This document shows, one piece after another, positions 43,901 through 50,992 of a stretch of 64,000 bases of DNA (within the stretch, counting starts at the first letter, position 1; each line of letters starts with the position of its first letter). The translations under genes were made by a program, and so were the position numbers. Source of the DNA: CAWCDJ01 sp963796485 (GTDB lineage Bacteria > Acidobacteriota > Terriglobia > Bryobacterales > Bryobacteraceae); assembly GCA_963796485.1 (NCBI GenBank), contig CAWCLV010000002.1, positions 1 through 64,000 on the forward strand, written 5' to 3'. The notes beneath the pieces are model-generated. The model had not been told where the DNA came from. It did not search any database and saw only the letters and a program-made list of their open reading frames with translations.

Positions 43901-45325
43901 CAGTTTGACGCAGAGAAGGCCCGCGCCATCCGTTCGGACATCCACTACCATCGCATCGATCTCGCCGGTCCCCTCGAGAACGACGCTGCCAGCCTCAGGC
44001 CTGCCCTGCAGACGCTTCTCGACGCGGCCCGGAAAGGAGATCTCGCGCCATTGCCGATGCGCGTGTTCGGCATGGAAGATGCCCAGGCGGCCTTCCGCTT
44101 CATGATGGAGGCGCGCCACGTCGGCAAGATCGTGCTGGCCAACGCTCCCGCCGAATGCCCCATCCGGCGCGACGCCGCGTACCTGGTCACGGGCGGGCTA
44201 TCGGGTTTGGGACTGCTCACTGCCGAGTGGCTGGCGCGCCGCGGCGCCGGTACGCTGGTGCTGATGGGCCGTCGCGCCCCCGATGCCGGGACGCTGGCGC
44301 GCATCGACCTCATGCGAGCCGCCGGTACCTCCGTCCAAGTCTGCACCGGAGACGTAGGCAGGCGCGACGACGTGACGCGGGCCGTTCAGAGCGCGGAACA
44401 ACCGCTGCGGGGCGTGTTTCACAGCGCCGGAACGCTCGACGACAGCACGCTGGTCCAGACTACAGCCGCGAAATTCGAGCGCGTCTTCCGGGCCAAGGTC
44501 GCCGGCGCCTGGAACCTGCATGAAAGTACACACGGCTGCCCGTTGGACCACTTTGTCCTCTTCTCCTCCGCGGCATCCATGCTCGGTTCGCGGGGACAAG
44601 CTAACCACGCGGCCGCCAATGCCTTCCTGGATTGGCTGGCGCATCACCGCCGCACGCAGGGAACCTGCGCCTTGAGCATCAATTGGGGAGCCTGGTCGGG
44701 CGCGGGCGCGGCGGTCCGTACCGGCGCGGCGGGAATGGCGGCGGGCAGAGGTGTCCGTCTCATCACGCCGGAGCTGGGATTCGAGACGCTCGAGCGTCTT
44801 ATTAAAATGGGCGCCGTGCAGGCCGGCGTTATTCCCGCGGATTGGGACGAACTCGCGCAGAGCGCCGGCGCGCTCGGACGAACGTTGCTGAGCGAGATCA
44901 GCAAAAAGCGCAACACCGCCGCCGTGCCGCCTGAAAGCTCCTGTTTCGAGCGGTTGCAGACCCTTCCCGCCGGCCGGCAGCGGCGGGAGTTGATGTTGGA
45001 GTTGCAGCACATCGCGGCCGGTGTGCTGGGTCTGGCCGGCGGAACCACGGCCGACCCGGACCAGCCCCTCAGCGAGCTCGGGCTCGATTCACTGATGGCG
45101 CTCGAATTCCGGAACAAACTCGGCGTGGCCTTTCGCCGCGCATTCCCCGCCAGTTTGCTCTTCGATCACCCGACGCTCAATCGGCTGGCGGAGCACATTC
45201 ACCTCACAATATTCCCCGCCACGGCAGCGGAACAGCCGTCCCATGGCCTCGACCTGGTCGCTGAACTTGCGGAGCTTTCCGACGAAGAAGTTGACCGGCA
45301 GTTGAACAGCAGGATGGAGGCCTAG
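37913..45325 (+). CDS. PKS5: type I PKS module KS-AT-DH-MT-ER-KR-ACP
   Basis: The largest PKS gene, 2470 residues, carrying every optional domain. N-terminal docking coiled coil. KS: Cys201. AT: Ser646, malonyl-like HGFH. DH: His939 and Asp1105. C-methyltransferase: ILEIGAGTG from 1395. ER: HAAAGGVG from 1901. KR: GGLSGLG from 2094, LDD motif present (B-type signature), but the catalytic Tyr position is His2232 (QANHAAAN). ACP: Ser2393 (GLDSLMA). Predicted step: alpha-methyl, fully reduced unit, provided the KR tolerates His. Residues about 282-1164 come from the tract shared with PKS3. C-terminal docking helix LSDEEVDRQLNSRM. The stop is followed directly by the ATG of PKS6, unlike the other junctions, which overlap. 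Confidence 0.92.
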   Translation: MSNEASKQQELSAIKRAYLAVQDLQERLRVAESRGREAIAVVGLACRFPGGGENPGAYWSALANGNSGVVEIEGSGRTIGGDPTELRRAALIPNIDRFDPQFFEISPREAHRMDPQQRLLLEVSWEALEEAGIPPTSLYRSRSGVFFGLCSGDYGQMIAQSGDKSLIDVYYASGVAHSVAAGRLSYLLGLQGPSLAIDTACSSSLVSVHLACQSLRLRESDLALAGGVNVMITPEASVAFAKSRMLAPDGVCKAFDARADGFVRGEGCGVVVLKRLSDALGAGDRIHAVIRGSAVNQDGASSGLTAPNGKAQEAVIREALANAGVQPHEVGYIEAHGTGTSLGDPIEVEALGAALCQGRSRQDALLIGSVKTNIGHLEAAAGVAGLIKAVLALEHGQIPAHLHFEQPSPHIRWEQLAVRVPVQLEQWHRPAKGRRIAGVSSFGFSGTNAHIVLEEAPEQAVREGGPDRGWHLLPVSARSEGALKEQCGRYAEWLEQHPEAAVGDVCHTAGAGRTHFPHRVAVVGRSNAELAERLRGWGREGRAVGVRTGRAATGERPKLAVLFSGQGSQYVGMGKELYESAPVFGAAIDRCDQILGGGLKELLWESGEDRLEQTEHTQPALFAIEYGLWEMWRSWGLEAWAVGGHSVGEYVAATVAGIFELEAGLRLVAERGRLMQGSAAGRMAAVLGERGVVESVAGRHGVSIAAVNGPGNVVMSGGAEAMEAAVAELGRGGVESRWLRVSHGFHSALMEPVLDGLERRVAEAGPKAPKLRMVSNLSGRMGGAEMGEAGYWRRHTREGVEYGAGVEELRRQGCGVFLEVGPGSVLTGLGQGMGLGGEWVSTLGRGRGEWERVVEAAGVLYTQGVEWKWGEYDRGYGRRRVALPSYAFQRERYWVAPRGAGKAQSGSPWLSGARINSVLPQAQFSRWLSPTQPGYVGDHRVQERVVLPGTMYVEMGLSAARQVYGERASGVGAVSFREALLFDEDGREVEVQTVLEPEAEGRAKFRVHSQAGGGPWRTHAEGEVRLRSSAGVELEELGKVQERCWEEQTAAGFYGGLRERGLSFGPGFQTLQRVWRGQGEALGEVRLGTERDGLTPAGLHPVLLDGCLQVCGAAIGDGEKGLYLPVSIESVRVYGSAAEGCFSHARVRPAPAGGDTMTADVSIYDPAGNPIAELNEIRFRAVASSARETGATVDDSLCEVRWKREPLPAVSLTGVRAAAEAQLSAAFERTELRRYPEFAADFEQLCILYIQEMCARLGWNLAPVASIEAKQLPAKLGILPQHRALFDRMLHILQDAGWPAVERPQGEAANVLLRRLIDAYPTCRPELDFLAATGPHLADVLTGRQYGLELLFPNGDLSLSERLYHESVAAVAFNETLAAAVREARRAMGDGPVHILEIGAGTGSATARIAPLLDEGIEYIATDVSAAFAATKTLERHPFIQFRTLDIERDPVDQGFTESSFDFIVASNVLHATEDLTTVLGHVRRLLRPGGVLFLLEVVKPHPWMDLTVGLTPGWWKFRDRESRPSHTTAPAETWRVLLEHSGFDQTQVLPEAGAPGSTIGNALIMARAVPPKAADRLHIVFTDGESSGLVEALERLGERCVTATISEDPASLLEGECCSQIVAHFRTGAELASGMPAEQVLDQETKLCVAAASLVKALASRPDAARFCVVTAGIESVTPGQATPAPGGGSVLSGVLKVAALEHPELRCLHIDLDPHADPDASLRAVLAEVSSNYGENLVAVRSAARYVPRLERVSPRLPEPFEIRSDRPGLDGIAIHPLISRGLAGDEVEIRVHAAGLNFRDLANALGMRSDASPMGSECAGVVTRVGADVSRFHPGDRVAAIAPGCFGSHAIARETLVFGKPDSISFEAAAGLLLAPLTARYALLDVGRMKAGDRVLIHAAAGGVGLAAVRCAQRAGAEILATAGSAEKRDYLRALGIRHVFDSRSQEFGRQAREATGGRGVDLLLNSLAGDFIPAGLAALAGGGRFLEIGKADQFDAEKARAIRSDIHYHRIDLAGPLENDAASLRPALQTLLDAARKGDLAPLPMRVFGMEDAQAAFRFMMEARHVGKIVLANAPAECPIRRDAAYLVTGGLSGLGLLTAEWLARRGAGTLVLMGRRAPDAGTLARIDLMRAAGTSVQVCTGDVGRRDDVTRAVQSAEQPLRGVFHSAGTLDDSTLVQTTAAKFERVFRAKVAGAWNLHESTHGCPLDHFVLFSSAASMLGSRGQANHAAANAFLDWLAHHRRTQGTCALSINWGAWSGAGAAVRTGAAGMAAGRGVRLITPELGFETLERLIKMGAVQAGVIPADWDELAQSAGALGRTLLSEISKKRNTAAVPPESSCFERLQTLPAGRQRRELMLELQHIAAGVLGLAGGTTADPDQPLSELGLDSLMALEFRNKLGVAFRRAFPASLLFDHPTLNRLAEHIHLTIFPATAAEQPSHGLDLVAELAELSDEEVDRQLNSRMEA
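38758..41405 (+). repeat. Duplicated KS-AT-DH tract, copy in PKS5
   Basis: Counterpart of 28141-30788 (PKS3). Identity with PKS7 extends further left, from 38699 (51814 in PKS7) to 40594 (53709), 1896 bp. In the 60 bp just left of 38758, PKS3 differs from PKS5 and PKS7 at a few bases. Conversely, PKS3 and PKS7 share a short patch further upstream, around ATGGTCTCTGCAAGACGTT, that PKS5 lacks. This mosaic points to repeated gene conversion rather than one simple duplication. Confidence 0.93.
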
Positions 45326-48300
45326 ATGAAACAGTTTCTGGAACGTATCGCCAACCTTCCGCCCAAGCGCCTGGCCCTGCTGGCTGCGCAGTTGAACGAG
45401 AAGGTGCAGGCACTCGAGCAGGCTGTGTCCCCCGGGCGCTCTCTTCCCGAACCGATCGCGATCGTGGGAATGGCCTGCCGGATGCCGGGCGGCGTCGAGA
45501 ACCCGGACGGGCTCTGGCAGAAGCTGCATGACGGCTGCGACCTGGTCACGGAGATCCCGGGCGACCGTTGGAGCCTGGAGGACTGGTTCGATCCGGATGT
45601 CGATAAGCCAGGGAAAGCGGCTACGCGCTGGGGCGCATTTCTCGAAGGCGTCGATCGTTTCGACCATCGCTTCTTCGGCATTTCCCCCAAGGAAGCTGCG
45701 AGTATGGACCCGCAGCAACGCCTTCTGCTCGAGACGGTATGGGCCGCCCTGGAAGACGGCTGTCACGCCGGCTCGGGCCTTTCGCGCAGCCTTACCGGTG
45801 TATTCGTCGGCATCTGCAATTCGGACTATGCGCAGTTGCTCCTGTCGCAGCACCCCGATCAAATCGACGCCTATCTCGCATCCGGCACCGCGCACTCGAT
45901 TGCCGCGGGGCGTATTGCGTATGCGTTGGGTTTGCAGGGACCCGCCATCGCCATCGATACGGCATGTTCCTCATCGCTGGTGGCTCTGCACCTGGCCTGC
46001 CAGTCGCTGCGGACCGGCGAATGCGACATGGCGATCGCCGGCGGAGTGAACGTGGTGCTGCGGCCGGAACTGACGGTGGCATTGTCGAAATCCCGCATGA
46101 TGGCTCCGGACGGAAGATGCAAGCCGTTCTCCGCGCGGGCCGATGGATTCACGCGCGGCGAGGGCTGCGGCGTCGTGGTGCTGAAGCGTCTCTCCGATGC
46201 CCAGTCTCGGGACGACCGCATTCTGGCAGTGATTCGAGGATCGGCCTGCAACCAGGACGGCAGAAGCAGCGGCCTCACCGCGCCAAACGGCGCCGCGCAA
46301 GAGGTCGTCATCCGTGCTGCACTGGCCAATGCCGGAGTAGAGCCCTCGGAAATCAGCTACGTCGAAGCGCACGGAACCGGCACCGCCCTAGGCGATCCGA
46401 TCGAGGTTCGCGCGTTGACGGCGGCGCTCGCGGATGGCCGTGAACCCGAAAACCGGCTGTGGATCGGATCGATCAAGGCCAATGTCGGCCACCTCGAAGC
46501 CGCCGCGGGCATTGCCGGTCTGATCAAGCTGGTGCTGGCCATGAGGCACGCGGAATTGCCGCCCCAACTCCATCTCGAGTCGCTGAGCCCTCACATCGAT
46601 TGGAGCCCGGGGATCGGGGTTCCGGCTTCCCTGACGCCTTGGGAGGCCCACGGCGGGAAGCGCCTGGCGGGCCTGAGCTCGTTCGGGTTCAGCGGCACGA
46701 ATGCACACTTCGTGGTGGAAGAGTACCGGGAAGAGGCGCCTCGCCCGGTGGCGGCCGACCGGCCGTTGCACATCCTGCCCCTTTCGGCGAAGACGAGCAC
46801 CGCGCTCGACTCGCTGCGATCGCAGACCGCTGCCGCGCTCCGCGAACCGTTTCCCGATATTTGTTACACCATGGCGGCCGGTAGAGCGCATTTTGAGGAA
46901 CGTGTCGCCATCGTGGCGGCTACCTCCGCCGAGGCCTCCCGAATCCTCGTCAACGAAGAGGATCAGTTGATTCGCGGCGAGAGCCGCCCGACCGCGCCGG
47001 AGATTGCCTTCCTGTTCACCGGACAGGGCTCGCACTACCCGGGCATGGGGCGCGAGTTGTACGATTCGTCGCCGGTGTTTCGCGCTTCCATCGATCGTTG
47101 CGCCGGGATCCTCGGCGGCAGGCTGGGAACGCCGCTCAAAGATGTGTTGTTCGCCTCGGATGACCGGCTGCTCGACCAGACCAGCCATGCTCAACCGGCC
47201 TTGTTCGCGTTCGAATTCGCGCTGGCGGAGTTGTGGCGCAGTTGGGGCATCGAGCCGTCGATTGCCGCCGGTCACAGCCTGGGCGAGTACGTGGCGGCGT
47301 GCGTCTCCGGCTTGATCGGACTCGAAGACGGGTTACGGTTGGTGGCGGAACGCGGGCGCCTGATGCAGGCCGCTCCTGCGGGAGCAATGATTTCCGCTGC
47401 CTGCCCGTTGTCGGTCGCCGGCGACGTCATCGGGCGATTCTCCGGCAGGCTCTCGGTGGCCGCGGTGAATGCTCTGAACCAGGTGGTCCTGAGCGGCGGA
47501 ACCGCGGAGGTGCGGGAAGCCGTTGCGAAGCTGGCGAGCCGCGGCGTCGAGACGCGGTACCTGCCGGTTTCGCGTGCCTTCCACTCGCCGCTGATGGACC
47601 CGATTCTGGATGAGTTTGAGCGTGTGGTCAGCAGCGTTTCATTTCACCGGCTCCAGGTGCCGCTCGCATCCAACCTGACCGGAGAGATTGCCGATACCGC
47701 ACAATTCTCCCGCGCCTCGTATTGGCTGGAGCATGTGCGCAAGCCCGTGCTTTTCTCGGCATCCGTCCAGGCAATCGAGCGTGCCGGCTGCCGCGTTTTC
47801 CTGGAGATCGGCCCATCACCCGTCCTATGCTCTCTCGCCCGGCAAAGCGCGCAAAACGGCGGTAATTTGTACCTGCCGTCCCTCGATCGCAAGGCCTCTC
47901 CCTGGAAGACGCTCCTGAATAGCCTGGGACGGCTCTACGTGCATGGCGCCGCGGTGGACTGGGCCGGTTTCGATGCGCCGTACGGGCGCCGTTTCGTGGC
48001 CATGCCAACCTATCCTTTCGAACGGGAACGCTGCTGGATTGCGAGCGCGGGTCCGGCCAGACGCCCGCCGGCTCACAGCGAAATGGAGGGGACGGCCGAT
48101 CTGCCAGACCTGCTGGCGCGGTCCGTGTATGAAGTGGTGTGGCGGGAGATCGAAGTGCAGGAACCCGCGTCGGCGCGGCTGCCGTCGGTGCGCGAACTGG
48201 TGCGGCAATTGGACGCGAGCGCTCCGGACACCTGTCGCCAGAAAGACGCCGCGACATACGATGAGTTTCAGCCCGAGTTCGACGAGCTTTGCGTTGCCTA

Positions 48301-50992
48301 TATCGTCGAAGCCATCGAGAAGCTGGGGTGGCGGTTGCGGGATCGCCACCCGATGACGCCCGACGTCGCCAGGGAACTGCGGGTGCTCCCGCGGCACGCG
48401 CGGCTTCTGGCCCGGATCCTCGAGATTCTGGTGCAGGAAGGCATTCTCGCGTTCGAAGCGGACCAATGGCGCGTTCTGACAGCTCCGGGCGGAGCGTCTT
48501 CGCACGACCTGGCCGCGAGGCTGCTGAACAACCAATCGAAATTCCGCGCGGAGATCCAGTTTACCTTCCAGTGCGGAACCGCTCTCGCGGAAGTGATGCG
48601 GGGGCAATTGGAGCCCCTCGACGTGCTCTTCCCCGGCGGCTCCGCCGACCTCGCAGAGGACATGTACGAGCGTTCGCCCGGCTTTCAGGTTTTTAATTCG
48701 TTGATCGCGGAGATCTTTAGCGAAATCCGCTCCCACTCTCCGGCATCTCGCACGCGCATCCTGGAGATCGGCGCCGGCACGGGATCCACTACCCGGAGCA
48801 TCCTCGAGGCGCTCGAAGGGTCGGAGTTCGAATACGCGTTCACGGACGTGTCGCCGGTATTCCTGAACCGGGCGCGTACGAAATTCGCAGATCGGCCGCA
48901 GCTGCGCTACCGGAAGCTCGATATCGAACAGAGCCCGCAGCAGCAACAGTTCGAGCCCCACTCCTTCGACGTCGTCGTCGCCTCTAACGTACTGCATGCC
49001 ACTAAGAGCCTTCGCGAAACCCTGGCGCACGTGAAAACGCTGCTGGCGCGCGGCGGACTGCTGGTCCTGCTGGAAGGGACCGTGCCCCAGCGGTTCGGTG
49101 ACATCACCGTCGGACTCACTGAAGGCTGGTGGCGCTTCGCCGATCACGACCTGCGGCCGTCGTACCCGCTGATCTCGCGCGCGGGCTGGACTCAGCTGCT
49201 CAGCGAGGAGGGTTTTGAAGACGCCTGTGAAGCGCCGAGAAGGAATCCCGAGTTCTCGCTGCTCGATCAGCAGTGTATTTTCCTGGCACGAACTCCGTCC
49301 GGAGCCAAAGACCGGCTGCGGGTGGTGATCTCGAATAACGCCGAGGACGCGGAGCGGGTTTCGCAAGCGCTGGCGATGGGCGGTGAAACTGCGAGCCTCA
49401 TTCGGACTGACGCCCTCGCCGACGCGGACGTGCTCTCGCTCGCAACCGACCTGGTATACGTTCCCGACCGGGAGCCTGCGCCGGCCGAGTGCATACTGAG
49501 CGACGCCCTGTCGCTGGTTCAGCGCTTGCTCGCGGTCGAGCAGTCCAAGCGTCCCCGGCTCTGGCTTGTCACCAGGAACGCGCAGGAGGCCGGGCCGCCG
49601 CGGAGCGATTGGGAGCTTGCGCAATCCACGCTCTGGGGCTTTGCGCGAACGCTGAGCCTCGAGAATCCCGAAATCCCGGTCGTCTGCGTCGACCTGGATT
49701 CATCGTCCGAATCCACGGCGACGCTGGCACATGTCTTCGCCGATCCGCCGGCGGGCGAGCCCGCGATTGCAATTCGCGGCAAGTCCGTACTGGTCCGGCG
49801 GCTCGCCACGGCGCCGCTGGCGCGCAAGGATTACGCCATCGATCCTGGCGGCGCTTACCTGGTGACGGGGGCATTTGGCGGCCTCGGTCTCGAAGTGGCG
49901 GGGTGGCTCGTTCGGCGCGGCGGCCGGCGCCTGATTCTGATGGGCCGCAGTGCGCCTTCCGCACGGGCCGAACATGCGATGGCGGAATGGAGCCGGCAGG
50001 GAGCGGAGATCGTCGTGATCCGTGGCGACGTTGCCGACGAGAACGTGGTGCGAACCGCGATCGAGGCCGCGGGGTCCCTCTCGGCACGGCTGAAAGGTAT
50101 CATCCACAGCGCCGGCGCTCTGGATGATGGCATCATCGCGCACCAGACACCGGCGCGATTCCAGCGCGTTCTGGCAGCCAAAGTGGCCGGATCGTGGAAT
50201 CTCCATCGACTTTCCCTGGAAGAGCCGCTGGACTTCTTCCTGCTGTTTTCGTCCGGCTCGTCGCTCGTCGGCTCACCCGGCCAATCGAATCACAGCGCCG
50301 CCAATGCCTACTTGGATGCGCTCGCCCACTACCGCGCGGCCCTGGACCAGCCCGCGATGGCGATCAATTGGGGAGCCTGGGGCGAAGTGGGGGCAGCGAC
50401 CCGCAACGCCGCCAGGGGGCGGATCGGCATCTCCGGGCTTCGCTCGATCGCCCTCACCGATGGCCTGATCGCGACAGAGAGCCTGATGTCTCTTCGCGAT
50501 GCGCAGCGGGCGGTGCTGCCCATCGACTGGCCGCAATTTCACCGCAGTGCGCCTGATCTGGCGGAGTCCCGCCTGCTGTTGGAGGTGCTGCCGGAAAGCC
50601 TGAGGCTGGAGACGCGGACCACCGAGCACTCCGCCGCTCCCGACGAGGACGACGAATCGCGCCTGCGTCGCTCGATTGAGGCGGAAGTAATCCGGGTAAT
50701 GGGGATGCGGCCTTCCGAGCGAATCCCTTACGATCGCTCGCTCAGCGATCTGGGCCTCGATTCCCTGATGGCGATAGATTTGAGGAATGCGTTCAGCCGT
50801 CAGCTCGGCAAGCCTTTACCTGCCTCACTGTTGTTCAATTACCCGACGATTGACCAACTCACCGTCTTTCTGCTCAGTGAAGCAGGCAATACCGCCGACG
50901 ATCGGACTGTTCCGGCGGTGGACACCGCCATGGACGAAGACGAGTCCGAGCTGGCGGCCATGCTGTCGGCAAAACTGAGACAACTGAAATGA
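45326..50992 (+). CDS. PKS6: type I PKS module KS-AT-MT-KR-ACP
   Basis: An 1888-residue module. Its N-terminus differs from the others: LPPKRLALLAAQLNEKVQ forms a helix of another docking class before the KS. KS: Cys214. AT: Ser651 (GHSLGE) and RAFH at 750-753, malonyl-like. C-methyltransferase: ILEIGAGTG from 1145. KR: GAFGGLG from 1515, LDD motif (B-type), expected Ser present, but His1656 (QSNHSAAN) replaces the catalytic Tyr. ACP: Ser1813 (GLDSLMA). No DH, so an alpha-methyl, beta-hydroxy unit is predicted if the KR is active, and beta-keto if not. The AT is related to but clearly distinct from the shared tract. ATGA overlap with PKS7. Confidence 0.92.
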   Translation: MKQFLERIANLPPKRLALLAAQLNEKVQALEQAVSPGRSLPEPIAIVGMACRMPGGVENPDGLWQKLHDGCDLVTEIPGDRWSLEDWFDPDVDKPGKAATRWGAFLEGVDRFDHRFFGISPKEAASMDPQQRLLLETVWAALEDGCHAGSGLSRSLTGVFVGICNSDYAQLLLSQHPDQIDAYLASGTAHSIAAGRIAYALGLQGPAIAIDTACSSSLVALHLACQSLRTGECDMAIAGGVNVVLRPELTVALSKSRMMAPDGRCKPFSARADGFTRGEGCGVVVLKRLSDAQSRDDRILAVIRGSACNQDGRSSGLTAPNGAAQEVVIRAALANAGVEPSEISYVEAHGTGTALGDPIEVRALTAALADGREPENRLWIGSIKANVGHLEAAAGIAGLIKLVLAMRHAELPPQLHLESLSPHIDWSPGIGVPASLTPWEAHGGKRLAGLSSFGFSGTNAHFVVEEYREEAPRPVAADRPLHILPLSAKTSTALDSLRSQTAAALREPFPDICYTMAAGRAHFEERVAIVAATSAEASRILVNEEDQLIRGESRPTAPEIAFLFTGQGSHYPGMGRELYDSSPVFRASIDRCAGILGGRLGTPLKDVLFASDDRLLDQTSHAQPALFAFEFALAELWRSWGIEPSIAAGHSLGEYVAACVSGLIGLEDGLRLVAERGRLMQAAPAGAMISAACPLSVAGDVIGRFSGRLSVAAVNALNQVVLSGGTAEVREAVAKLASRGVETRYLPVSRAFHSPLMDPILDEFERVVSSVSFHRLQVPLASNLTGEIADTAQFSRASYWLEHVRKPVLFSASVQAIERAGCRVFLEIGPSPVLCSLARQSAQNGGNLYLPSLDRKASPWKTLLNSLGRLYVHGAAVDWAGFDAPYGRRFVAMPTYPFERERCWIASAGPARRPPAHSEMEGTADLPDLLARSVYEVVWREIEVQEPASARLPSVRELVRQLDASAPDTCRQKDAATYDEFQPEFDELCVAYIVEAIEKLGWRLRDRHPMTPDVARELRVLPRHARLLARILEILVQEGILAFEADQWRVLTAPGGASSHDLAARLLNNQSKFRAEIQFTFQCGTALAEVMRGQLEPLDVLFPGGSADLAEDMYERSPGFQVFNSLIAEIFSEIRSHSPASRTRILEIGAGTGSTTRSILEALEGSEFEYAFTDVSPVFLNRARTKFADRPQLRYRKLDIEQSPQQQQFEPHSFDVVVASNVLHATKSLRETLAHVKTLLARGGLLVLLEGTVPQRFGDITVGLTEGWWRFADHDLRPSYPLISRAGWTQLLSEEGFEDACEAPRRNPEFSLLDQQCIFLARTPSGAKDRLRVVISNNAEDAERVSQALAMGGETASLIRTDALADADVLSLATDLVYVPDREPAPAECILSDALSLVQRLLAVEQSKRPRLWLVTRNAQEAGPPRSDWELAQSTLWGFARTLSLENPEIPVVCVDLDSSSESTATLAHVFADPPAGEPAIAIRGKSVLVRRLATAPLARKDYAIDPGGAYLVTGAFGGLGLEVAGWLVRRGGRRLILMGRSAPSARAEHAMAEWSRQGAEIVVIRGDVADENVVRTAIEAAGSLSARLKGIIHSAGALDDGIIAHQTPARFQRVLAAKVAGSWNLHRLSLEEPLDFFLLFSSGSSLVGSPGQSNHSAANAYLDALAHYRAALDQPAMAINWGAWGEVGAATRNAARGRIGISGLRSIALTDGLIATESLMSLRDAQRAVLPIDWPQFHRSAPDLAESRLLLEVLPESLRLETRTTEHSAAPDEDDESRLRRSIEAEVIRVMGMRPSERIPYDRSLSDLGLDSLMAIDLRNAFSRQLGKPLPASLLFNYPTIDQLTVFLLSEAGNTADDRTVPAVDTAMDEDESELAAMLSAKLRQLK

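Noticed and set aside
27275..45325. CRISPR array or short tandem repeats as an explanation of the repeated DNA
   Set aside because: The repeats are kilobase-long coding tracts in frame with PKS domains. No short regularly spaced repeats were seen anywhere in the window.
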